From: Streptomyces sp. AC512_CC834 | Lineage (GTDB): Bacteria > Actinomycetota > Actinomycetes > Streptomycetales > Streptomycetaceae | Reading direction: 5' to 3' | Length of the DNA: 64,000 nucleotides | Assembly: GCF_019049325.1 (NCBI RefSeq) | Contig: NZ_JAGMUO010000065.1 | Location: 62,001 to 126,000, forward strand | In this document: positions 49,278 to 58,562 of the stretch, piece by piece | Layout: each line of letters opens with the position of its first letter | How positions within the stretch are numbered: position 1 is the stretch's first letter | Notes under the pieces: generated by a model | Database searches by the model: none | What the model was told of the DNA's origin: nothing | What the model saw: only the letters and a program-made list of their open reading frames with translations | Program-made: the position numbers and the translations under genes

Positions 49278-50705
49278 TCATTCCTCGAGGTCGTCGAGTT
49301 CGGCGAGAGCGCCGAGGGTGACGGGGGTCGCGACGAGCCGTTCCGCGGGCTCGTAGGCCCGCCGCTGTGCGGCGAGGCAATGCACGGCAGGTCCGCACAT
49401 CCGCCCCTGGCACCAGCCCATGCCGGCGCGGGTCAGTTGCTTGATCTGCCGGTGGTCGGGCGCTCCGCCCTCGGCGCGGGCGGCCCGGATCGCACCAGCG
49501 GTCACCTCCTCACAGCGGCACACGACGGTCTCGTCGCTCAGCCAGGAGGACCATGCCGGAGGGATCGGGTGCGCGAGAGCCAGCGCCCGCGCGAAGGCGC
49601 GTTGCCCGGTCACCGCGGAGCGCACCGCGGCCAGTTGCCTCTGCCGCAGCACGGGGGCGGCGCCGGAGTCGGCGAGGACGGACTCCGCGGCCAGGCGGCC
49701 CTCGCCCACCGCGAGTGCCGCACCGCCCACGCCGCATGTCTCCCCCGCGGCGTAGAGACCGGCAACGGTGGTGCGCTGCCCCCTGTCGACCGCGACGACC
49801 GCGTTGCCGTCGGCCGAGTCCGTGAGTGCGCAGCCGAGGGGGACGAGCAGGTCGAGCTGCGGCGCGAATCCCCATCCGACCCCGACGGCGTCGACTGCGA
49901 CGTGCCGTTCGGTGCCCGGGCGCGGGCTGCCGTCCGACGTCAGTGAGGCGATCCGGACCGATGTCACGCGGTCGTCTCCTTCGGCGCCGATGATCGCCGT
50001 GCGCGGGCGGATCCGGACGCGATGACGTGCGAGCGTGGCGCCGTACCCGGCTCCCTCGGCCCATTTGCGGGGGTTGCGCAGGAGTGGACCGGGGTGGCGC
50101 AGCCATGCCGTCGGGTGGGCGGCCTCGCAGACCGTGACCACCTCGACCCCGCGTGCGGCGAGGCCGGCGGCCACCGGCAGCAGGAAGGGGCCGGTGCCTC
50201 CCAGCGCCACGCGGTTCCCGGCTGCGACCCCGCCGCCCTTGAGCAACGCCTGCAGGCCACCGATGGTGAGTACACCGGGCAGATCCCATCCGGGGAAGGG
50301 CAGTTGCCGGTCGTAGGCTCCGGTCGCGACGAGGAGCTTCGGCGCGCGCAGGGCCACGGCGATCTCCCGTGGCTCCTGTCGACGGTCGACCACGTGGACG
50401 GCGAATCCGTCGTCCTCGCGGACGGCGGACCACACGTGGTGTGCCAGGCGCAGGTCGAGTCGTCCCGCCGTCCGGGCCGCGGACAACGCCTCGCACAGGG
50501 CGTGGTACTGGCGCAGTCCGTGGTGCAGATCCTCTGTCGGGATCGAGTCTCGCGCGTGCTCCGGCGGGTGCCGCCAGAACTGACCGCCGACGGCCGTGCC
50601 GGAATCGACCAGGACGACGCGCAGCCCACCGGCCAGGGCCGTGGCCGCCGCAGCCATGCCGGCCGGGCCCGCGCCCACGACAATGAGGTCTCCCGAATCA
50701 CTCAT
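49278..50705 (-). CDS. FAD/NAD(P) oxidoreductase subunit with [2Fe-2S] tail (HcnB-like)
   Basis: A 475-residue flavoprotein: N-terminal LIVVGAGPAGMAAAATALAG FAD motif, a second dinucleotide motif (RVALGGTGPFLLPVAAGLAA) and GLYAAGETCGVGG near the flavin. The C-terminal 90 residues are a BFD-like iron-sulphur segment with CRCEEVTAG and GWCQGRMCGP. This is the larger subunit type of multi-component D-hydroxyproline or opine dehydrogenases. It overlaps the preceding [2Fe-2S] gene by 8 bp and is co-transcribed with the other dehydrogenase parts. Confidence 0.88.
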   Translation of the reverse strand: MSDSGDLIVVGAGPAGMAAAATALAGGLRVVLVDSGTAVGGQFWRHPPEHARDSIPTEDLHHGLRQYHALCEALSAARTAGRLDLRLAHHVWSAVREDDGFAVHVVDRRQEPREIAVALRAPKLLVATGAYDRQLPFPGWDLPGVLTIGGLQALLKGGGVAAGNRVALGGTGPFLLPVAAGLAARGVEVVTVCEAAHPTAWLRHPGPLLRNPRKWAEGAGYGATLARHRVRIRPRTAIIGAEGDDRVTSVRIASLTSDGSPRPGTERHVAVDAVGVGWGFAPQLDLLVPLGCALTDSADGNAVVAVDRGQRTTVAGLYAAGETCGVGGAALAVGEGRLAAESVLADSGAAPVLRQRQLAAVRSAVTGQRAFARALALAHPIPPAWSSWLSDETVVCRCEEVTAGAIRAARAEGGAPDHRQIKQLTRAGMGWCQGRMCGPAVHCLAAQRRAYEPAERLVATPVTLGALAELDDLEE

Positions 50706-51012
50706 CGTCACTCTCCTCGGCGTCGCTGTCCTCGGTGTCGCTGTCCTCGGCGTCACTGCCTTCGGTGTCGCCGTCCTCGGTCGCGACGGTCATGCCCGTA
50801 CGTGCCGGTACCAGGCAGGCGCGCCGGCCGCCGGCTCCGTCGATCGTCACGAGGCAGTCGAAGCAGACGCCGATCCCGCAGAAGACGCCGCGTGGACGGT
50901 GTCCGACGCGGGTGGTGCGCCAGGCGACCCGGCCCGCGGCCACGAGCGCCGCGGCGACGGTCTGTCCCTCGACGAACGGCAGGGGCTCGCCGTCGACGAT
51001 GATCTCGTTCAC
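50698..51012 (-). CDS. [2Fe-2S] ferredoxin-like subunit with acidic repeat tail
   Basis: A 104-residue protein with the plant-ferredoxin-type cluster motif: FCGIGVCFDCLV, with RRACLVPA supplying the fourth cysteine, as in HcnA/SoxA-like small subunits. The last 24 residues are almost wholly acidic (GDTEGSDAEDSDTEDSDAEE), encoded by an imperfect 18-bp tandem repeat, and are not expected for the family. GTG 51012 overlaps the stop of the upstream oxidase gene (GTGA). It should shuttle electrons between the two flavin subunits. Confidence 0.88.
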   Translation of the reverse strand: MNEIIVDGEPLPFVEGQTVAAALVAAGRVAWRTTRVGHRPRGVFCGIGVCFDCLVTIDGAGGRRACLVPARTGMTVATEDGDTEGSDAEDSDTEDSDAEESDDE

Positions 51013-52175
51013 CGCGGCACACCTCCGGGGGTGAGGAAGCGGTCGGGGAGAAGCCCGGTGTGCGCGGCCGGATCGGCGCCGCGCCAGGGACGGCCGAGCA
51101 GATGGGCCGTCACGAGCGCGCCGGTCGCGGGGGCGAGACCGATGCCCGCTCCCTCGTGACCGCAGGCGTGGACGACCCCCGGCACACGTGGGTCGGGGCC
51201 GACGACGGGCAGATGGTCCGGGCAGTACGGCCGGAAACCGCGATAGGCACGGATCAGGTGGACTTGACGCAGAAAGGGGAAGAGCAGGCACGCCTGTGCC
51301 GCGAGCCTGGCGACCACGGCGGTGTTCATCGTCATGTCGAAGCCGACGCGTTCCCGGCTGGCACCGATGAGGATCGTGCCGCCCCGGGTGCCCTCCACGA
51401 CGCACGAGGTCTCCAGCCCGGCGTCGGACGAGGCGACATTGGCGACGTAGTCGGCCGAGTACACCTTGTGGCGGACCATCGGCGGCAGCGGTTCGGTCAC
51501 CAGGACGAAGCCACGACGTGGGAGCACCTCGATGGGCGCGCCGAGCCGACGGCCGACCTCACCGCCCCAGGTTCCGGCGGCGTTGACGACGGCGTCGGCG
51601 GGCAGGACCTCACCGGCAGTCGTGCGGACGCCGGTGATCCTGCCGTCCCGGCCGGTCACCGCGCCTGCGACCTCGCCCGTGTGGAAGCGCGCGCCGTGCC
51701 GCACGGCGGCGCCCAGCAGCGCGACCGCCGCCAGGACCGGCTGCACCTGGGCGTCCTGCGGGTAGTGGACGCCACCGGGGACCTCGGGCGCCAGGTGGGG
51801 TTCGAGGTCCCGCACCTGGTCGATCGGCTCGACGCGGACACCGGCCGCTTCCTGCCGCGCGGCGAACTCTCCGAGCGCCACGAGGCCTTCGGGGCTGCCG
51901 GCGACAACCAGGCCGCCCTTGGACTCGAGCTCGAACGAGTCCGCCCCGATCTCCTGGCCGGCCTCGTCCCACAGCGTGCGGCTCAGCCGCGCCAGGTCGA
52001 GTTCGGGGCCTGGTTCCTTGTCGGAGAGGAGAACGTTGCCCTCCCCACGACTGGTCGTCCCGGCGCCGACGGGGCCGCGGTCGGTGACCGTGACGTCCAT
52101 GCCCGCCGAGGCGGCGTGGAAGGCGCAGGCGGCTCCGACGACGCCCGCGCCCACGACGACGACCTTCAACGCCAC
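51009..52175 (-). CDS. FAD-dependent D-hydroxyproline dehydrogenase catalytic subunit (DadA-like)
   Basis: A 388-residue D-amino-acid-oxidase-fold flavoprotein: N-terminal VVVVGAGVVGAACAFHAASA, GPVGAGTTSRGEGN as the flavin-binding loop, PRRGFVLVTEP in the substrate domain and CGHEGAGIGLAPATG at the C-terminal flavin site. With the ferredoxin-like and HcnB-like subunits it forms the three-part dehydrogenase that oxidises cis-4-hydroxy-D-proline. GTG 52175 has AGGGGAG just upstream. It is the first gene of the operon, preceded by a strong palindrome. Confidence 0.87.
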   Translation of the reverse strand: MALKVVVVGAGVVGAACAFHAASAGMDVTVTDRGPVGAGTTSRGEGNVLLSDKEPGPELDLARLSRTLWDEAGQEIGADSFELESKGGLVVAGSPEGLVALGEFAARQEAAGVRVEPIDQVRDLEPHLAPEVPGGVHYPQDAQVQPVLAAVALLGAAVRHGARFHTGEVAGAVTGRDGRITGVRTTAGEVLPADAVVNAAGTWGGEVGRRLGAPIEVLPRRGFVLVTEPLPPMVRHKVYSADYVANVASSDAGLETSCVVEGTRGGTILIGASRERVGFDMTMNTAVVARLAAQACLLFPFLRQVHLIRAYRGFRPYCPDHLPVVGPDPRVPGVVHACGHEGAGIGLAPATGALVTAHLLGRPWRGADPAAHTGLLPDRFLTPGGVPR

Positions 52176-52200
52176 GAGGCTCCCCTCCGCCCTCTGCCTC

Positions 52201-52226
52201 TGTGCAATGTCACATGACATTGCACA
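52201..52226. promoter_or_regulatory. Probable GntR operator of the hydroxyproline operon
   Basis: Perfect 12-bp inverted arms TGTGCAATGTCA and TGACATTGCACA with a 2-bp spacer, 26 bp upstream of the first gene and directly downstream of a TATAGC -10-like box read toward the operon. The arm core TGACATTG also occurs in the GntR promoter at 46575. Position suits repression. Confidence 0.65.
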
Positions 52227-52309
52227 GGCTATACATCCGACCGACCCGGAGACAACGCCGCGGCGGCGTGACTTTGTGACAGGCGAGCCCCGGACCCGGA
52301 CAAGGGACG

Positions 52310-53230
52310 CTAGAGGGTGACCACGATCTTTCCGTGGGCGTGGCGCTGAGCCTGGAGTTCGACGGCTTCCCGGAGCCGGTCGATGGGGTAGGTGGCGGCG
52401 ATCGGTACGGTGATCTCGCCGGCGGCGACGGCGTCGGCGATCCGCCCCAGGTCCTCGGGCCGGGCGTTGAAGCCGCCGGTCGCCCGCACGCCCCCCGGCG
52501 GGTTGGGACCGGCGGCGATCGTGGAGATCCGCTGCGCGGGGACACCGAGCCCGAGTGCCGCCTCGGCCGTTTCCGTGCCGAACAGGTCGCTCGCCGCGCT
52601 CACACCGTCGGGAGCCATCGCGCGTACCCGGTCCTCCAGTCCCGGACCGTAGGTGACGGGATCGGCGCCGAGCTGCCGAAGGAAGTCGAAGGTGCCTTCC
52701 GAGGCGGTTCCGATCACCCGGGCACCGGCGAGCTTGGCAAGCTGGACGACGAGCACCCCGACGCCGCCGGCGGCACCCCCGATCAGGACGGTGTCCCCGG
52801 CCTTCACCTCGGCCGCCTCGAGCACCGCCGAGGCGGTCAGTCCCGCCACCGAGAGCGTGCCGGCGACCTCGTCGCTGATCCCTGCCGGGGTGTGAAGGAG
52901 CGAATCGGTCGAGGGATCGACCACCGCGGAGTCGGCGGCCGCCCTGCCCAGCGCGCCTCCGTAGACCCGGTCGCCCACGGCGAAGCCGGAGATCCCCTCG
53001 CCCACCTCGTCCACGACGCCGGCGAAGTCGGTGCCGAAGCCGGACGGAAGGGTGATGCCGAACTGCGCCGCCACCTCCGGCATCGAGGTGAGGATCCAGT
53101 CCATGGGATTGAGGCCGAGGGCAGCCACACGTACGCGGACCTCACCCGGCCCCGCATGCGGCTGCGGGACCTCGCGCAGCTCCAGTACCTCGGGGCCTCC
53201 GAACGTGTCGTACACAACGGCTCGGCTCAT
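52310..53230 (-). CDS. NADP-dependent quinone-oxidoreductase-type dehydrogenase
   Basis: A 306-residue zinc-independent medium-chain dehydrogenase: an N-terminal GroES-like domain (AVVYDTFGGPEVLELREVPQ), GFGTDFAGVVDEVGEG, and a Rossmann domain with VLIGGAAGGVGVLVVQLAKL. The zinc ligands of classic alcohol dehydrogenases are absent, as expected for quinone oxidoreductases. It ends with HAHGKIVVTL. It diverges from a TetR gene across an array of repeats, so it is the likely target of that regulator. Confidence 0.9.
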   Translation of the reverse strand: MSRAVVYDTFGGPEVLELREVPQPHAGPGEVRVRVAALGLNPMDWILTSMPEVAAQFGITLPSGFGTDFAGVVDEVGEGISGFAVGDRVYGGALGRAAADSAVVDPSTDSLLHTPAGISDEVAGTLSVAGLTASAVLEAAEVKAGDTVLIGGAAGGVGVLVVQLAKLAGARVIGTASEGTFDFLRQLGADPVTYGPGLEDRVRAMAPDGVSAASDLFGTETAEAALGLGVPAQRISTIAAGPNPPGGVRATGGFNARPEDLGRIADAVAAGEITVPIAATYPIDRLREAVELQAQRHAHGKIVVTL

Positions 53231-53246
53231 GGTATTCCTCCGCGTT

Positions 53247-53312
53247 CAGTGATGAGACTTGGTCAGTGATGAGACTTGGTCCCATCACTGTACACGGTGA
53301 CGAGACCAAGTC
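53247..53312. promoter_or_regulatory. Repeat array in the TetR/oxidoreductase divergent promoter
   Basis: Two adjacent perfect copies of the 17-mer CAGTGATGAGACTTGGT (53247-53263, 53264-53280), followed by an inverted GACCAAGTC (53304-53312). The GACTTGGTC half-site thus occurs twice in one orientation and once in the other, a plausible TetR binding array. Confidence 0.65.
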
Positions 53313-53327
53313 CCGTAGGCTGTACTC

Positions 53328-53897
53328 ATGGCTCGCTGGGAACCCAACGCATCGCAACGACTCGCCGACGCCGCCCTCGAACTGTTCGCGGAGCGCGGGT
53401 ACGAGGACACGACCGTGCTCGACATCGCGCAACGCGCGGGGCTCGCCAAAAGCACCTTCTTCCGGCACTTCCAGGACAAGCGAGCGGTGCTCTTCGGCGA
53501 GGACGCGCTGATCGAGCCGCTCGTCACCGCGATCGCCGCGGCGCCCGCCGGAGCCGCCCCGCTCGAAGCGCTGGCCTGCGGCTTCGACGCACTCGGACGG
53601 GACGTCTTCACACCCGCTCGTCGTGCGTTCACCGTCCGCAGGCGAGCGGTGATCGAAGCCCATCCCGACCTCCAGGAGCGTGAAGCCCTGAAGGGCACGA
53701 GCCTCACCGCTTCGACAGCAGGCGCCATGGCGCGTCGCGGTATACCCGACCTCACCGCCGGGGTGACCGCACAACTGGGCGCGCTCGCCTTGAAGATGGC
53801 CTATGAGCGGTGGAGCGACCCGGGCAACACCGAGGAGTTCGGCAATGTGGCCCGGCAAGCCCTGGGCGACGTACAAGCCGCTGTCTCAACCATGTGA
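53328..53897 (+). CDS. TetR-family transcriptional regulator
   Basis: A 189-residue TetR protein: helix-turn-helix TTVLDIAQRAGLAKSTFFRH followed by FQDKRAVLF, and a helical ligand domain. The ATG at 53328 has no ribosome site and follows a TAGGCT -10-like box by 6 bp, so a leaderless transcript is likely. It should repress the divergent oxidoreductase gene through the repeat array. Confidence 0.9.
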   Translation: MARWEPNASQRLADAALELFAERGYEDTTVLDIAQRAGLAKSTFFRHFQDKRAVLFGEDALIEPLVTAIAAAPAGAAPLEALACGFDALGRDVFTPARRAFTVRRRAVIEAHPDLQEREALKGTSLTASTAGAMARRGIPDLTAGVTAQLGALALKMAYERWSDPGNTEEFGNVARQALGDVQAAVSTM

Positions 53898-54044
53898 GCA
53901 CCAGCTCAGCCACGTTCGGGGCAAGAGGCGTGGCTGCGCGTCTCCTGCCAGGGCACGGGCACCGTCGACCACCTCGGCGGGCGGCCGCGCCGACGCCGTC
54001 GCCCCGGGACCCCGTCGGTCGAGGATGTCCTGAAACCTACTCGG

Positions 54045-55964
<1,920 letters not shown>

Positions 55965-56346
55965 CACACTCCCGGAGGTTCGGAAGTCGGAAGTTTCCCG
56001 TCAGGGGCCGATCTCAGTCCAGGCATTTACGGCGGACTGGCGAGAACCGGACAGCCGTCTGGCCGCTCGCGTCACAAGCAGCCGGACAGGCGGTGCCGAG
56101 CAGCCGGGCGAGGGTGCCTTCGACCCCGCCCAACAGGGTGCGCACCGTCAGGCGGGTTTCCACCGGCGGGGCATCGGTGACGGGCAGGTGGACCAGGCTC
56201 CGCTGTTTCGCCGAGGTGGCCGAGCACCGGAATTTCGGCCGCAGACGGTGCCCTGGTAGCACCCGCGACACGCCTCCGTAATGGTCCTGCGGGCCTCGTC
56301 CTCGAGCGGGCGTCGGGCGCGGGAATCCCCTTGTTATGGTGCGCCC
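55965..56346. other. Gene-poor interval
   Basis: About 380 bp. A minus-strand frame (56271-56014) reads LVHLPVTDAPPVETRLTVRT and LLGGVEGTLARLLG, which might be the tail of a decayed gene, but I cannot name a family and see no ribosome site. No repeats or terminator were noticed. Confidence 0.35.
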
Positions 56347-56775
56347 ATGTCATCGATCAGGCAGTTCCAAGTCACCTTCGACTGCGCGGAGCCTGAGCGC
56401 GTCGCTCGCTTCTGGTGCGAGGTGTTGGGGTACGTCGTCTCTCCGCCACCGGGAGAGTTCGCCACGTGGGACGAGTTCGACCGCTCCCGGGCTCCTGAGG
56501 ATCGGGGTGCGTGGTTCGCCTGCGGTGACCCCTCGGGTGCGGGCCCGCGGCTGTTCTTTCAGCGCGTCCCCGAGGGCAAGGTCGTCAAGAACCGGCTGCA
56601 CCTCGACGTGAGGGTCGGCACCGGGCTCGTGGGTGAAGAGCGCCTCGCCGCGCTCGAAGCCGAGTGCGCACGGCTGGTCCCGCTCGGCGCCGTACGTGTG
56701 CGGCTGCTGTATGACGGCAGTGATTCGTGCATCGTGATGCAGGACATCGAGGGCAACGAGTTCTGTCTCGACTGA
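56347..56775 (+). CDS. VOC (glyoxalase-like) superfamily protein
   Basis: A 142-residue glyoxalase/bleomycin-resistance-fold protein: FQVTFDCAEPERVARFWCEV, then LGYVVSPPPG, a ACGDPSGAGPRLFFQRVPEG strand, NRLHLDVRVG and a final MQDIEGNEFCLD. The half-site residues are of the Glyoxalase_6 type common in actinobacteria. The substrate is unknown. ATG 56347 begins the first strand. It stands alone. Confidence 0.88.
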   Translation: MSSIRQFQVTFDCAEPERVARFWCEVLGYVVSPPPGEFATWDEFDRSRAPEDRGAWFACGDPSGAGPRLFFQRVPEGKVVKNRLHLDVRVGTGLVGEERLAALEAECARLVPLGAVRVRLLYDGSDSCIVMQDIEGNEFCLD

Positions 56776-56948
56776 GCGTCTTCCGAGTCGGTGGAGCGGG
56801 TCGGGAATACCTGGTCCAGGCCGACCATGCTGAAGATCCGGCTGACGCGGCCGGGGACTCCGGCCGAGCCGGACCTGCTTCTGTGAGAACGAGACGCCCT
56901 ACGATCGGCCCGACCAGGCTTCCTGAAGGAACGTCCAGGTCCGAGATG

Positions 56949-57815
56949 TCAGACCTTCCCGATGCCGAGCGTGGTCTCGCGGGGCAGCATTCCCGAGCCC
57001 AGGACCTCCAGCCAGAGCGGCCCGAGGAGTTCGGCCAGCCGCGCGGTGCCTTCGTCGCCGAGAGCCTGCCAGGGGGCAGCGGCCAGTTCGTCGGTGCGGT
57101 GCTCGACCTCGGTGCGCAGGGCACGGCCCGCGTCGGCCGCGGTGTGGTCGGCGTTCAGCAGTCCCCGGCTGAAGAGCCGTTCGCCGGCGGCCGACCATTC
57201 CTGCTCGGTCCAGCCGCGGCTTGCGAAGACGTCGGCCGGCGCCGCGCCGATCGCGGCGAAGGACACCAGGGCCTCCACCGGGTCGAGGCCTGCGGTGAGC
57301 AAAGCGGCGAGATGGCCGTCGCCGCGATGCTCGCGCAGGATCGTCGCGGCCTGCCACAGCACGAGGTGCGGCTCCTTGGGCCAGGGAAGCTCGGCGTTGG
57401 CGGCGGCGAGCGGACGGCCCTCGGTGCGCACGGCCTCCGCCGCCCTGCGGGCGAGCGCGGCGGCCTCGGCGAGATCGGGACTGTCCGTCCGCTCGCCGAA
57501 GAGAGCGCGGTAGGCCCGGTCGATGCCGCGCGTCCGGGCCTCAATCACCTTGCCCGGTGCGGCGACGTCCCAGGCGGCGGGGATGTGTTCGGCGACCGTG
57601 CGCGGGCTGAAGCTGTAGAACGCGGAGGTCACCCGACGGGGTCCTGGGGCCCCGAGTGGCGCCGCCCGCAGGGCGAAGTAGCTCGGCCAGCGCTCGCCGG
57701 TGTCGTACCCGAGTGACTCGGCCTCCTCGAAGACCTGTGGCGCGAAATAGAGGACGGCGTGCAGCGGCTCCAGGAGGTGCCACATCTGCCGTACGCGCCC
57801 GTTGTCGTTGCTCAA
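56949..57815 (-). CDS. SCO6745-family protein (second copy)
   Basis: A 288-residue paralogue of the protein at 4686-5522, with the same ordered blocks: RQMWHLLEPLHAVLYF, YFALRAAPLG, VTSAFYSFSP, IPAAWDVAAP, LWQAATILREHRGDGHLAAL and HRTDELAAAPWQALG. TTG 57815 is chosen because GGGAG lies 5 nt upstream; ATG 57839 would run into the operator. It diverges from a TetR gene, so unlike the first copy it seems to be under TetR control. Function unknown. Confidence 0.82.
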   Translation of the reverse strand: MSNDNGRVRQMWHLLEPLHAVLYFAPQVFEEAESLGYDTGERWPSYFALRAAPLGAPGPRRVTSAFYSFSPRTVAEHIPAAWDVAAPGKVIEARTRGIDRAYRALFGERTDSPDLAEAAALARRAAEAVRTEGRPLAAANAELPWPKEPHLVLWQAATILREHRGDGHLAALLTAGLDPVEALVSFAAIGAAPADVFASRGWTEQEWSAAGERLFSRGLLNADHTAADAGRALRTEVEHRTDELAAAPWQALGDEGTARLAELLGPLWLEVLGSGMLPRETTLGIGKV

Positions 57816-57841
57816 AACGGCTCCCTTTTCCACACCCATTC

Positions 57842-57894
57842 ATCTTGTCGCTGCCTAGACTGTCTTCACCGCATCATCTTGTCAATGCCAAGAT
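57842..57894. promoter_or_regulatory. TetR operator candidates
   Basis: A perfect inverted repeat ATCTTG-TCAATGC-CAAGAT (57876-57894) and a degenerate copy ATCTTG-TCGCTGC-CTAGAC (57842-57860), starting 34 bp apart, in the 97-bp region between the SCO6745-like and TetR genes. Confidence 0.6.
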
Positions 57895-57912
57895 TGCGCT
57901 AAGCTGCTCATC

Positions 57913-58491
57913 ATGTCCACGGAACGCTCCTACCACCACGGAGACCTGCGCCGGGCCGTACTCACCGCGGCCCTCGACGTCATCGCCGCCAACGGTCCAG
58001 CGGCCCTCTCCCTGCGTGACCTGGCCCGCCGCGCCGGCGTCTCCCATGCCGCGCCCGCACACCACTTCAAGGACCGCCCGGGCCTGCTCACCGCCATCGC
58101 CACCGAGGGTTACGGTCTCCTGTCCGCCACTCTCGGTGAGGCAAAGGACCTGCGGGACCTGGGCGTCCGGTACGTGCGCTTCGCCGTCGCGCACCCGGCA
58201 CACTTCCAGGTCATGTTCCACCCGGAGCTTCTGCGCCCGGACGACTCGGAGCTCCGCGCGGCGCGCGAACGGACGCGGAGCATGCTCCGTACGGCCGTGG
58301 AGGACCATGGCGACGATCCGGCGATCGGCTTCATGGCGGCCTGGTCGATGGCCCACGGGTTCGCGACGCTACTGCTCTCCCACAACCTTGACGGTCCGGA
58401 CGGTCCATTGGACGGGCGGAATCCCGAAGAGACCTTCGGGGCACTGGCGGGCGTGATCTTCCGGCCGGCCGGAACCCCCTCGACGGACTGA
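57913..58491 (+). CDS. TetR-family transcriptional regulator
   Basis: A 192-residue TetR protein starting STERSYHHGDLRRAVLTAAL, with the helix-turn-helix LSLRDLARRAGVSHAAPAHH and FKDRPGLLTAIA, and a TetR C-terminal domain including YVRFAVAHPAHFQVMF. The YHHGDLR start is shared by a large TetR subgroup. It diverges from the second SCO6745-family gene and probably controls it. Confidence 0.92.
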   Translation: MSTERSYHHGDLRRAVLTAALDVIAANGPAALSLRDLARRAGVSHAAPAHHFKDRPGLLTAIATEGYGLLSATLGEAKDLRDLGVRYVRFAVAHPAHFQVMFHPELLRPDDSELRAARERTRSMLRTAVEDHGDDPAIGFMAAWSMAHGFATLLLSHNLDGPDGPLDGRNPEETFGALAGVIFRPAGTPSTD

Positions 58492-58562
58492 CTCGCCTCG
58501 ACTGCCACCGCCAGGCGGTTCTTCGAAGCGGCGGGTCACGAGCCGCGTTCGGTGCGCGTCCC

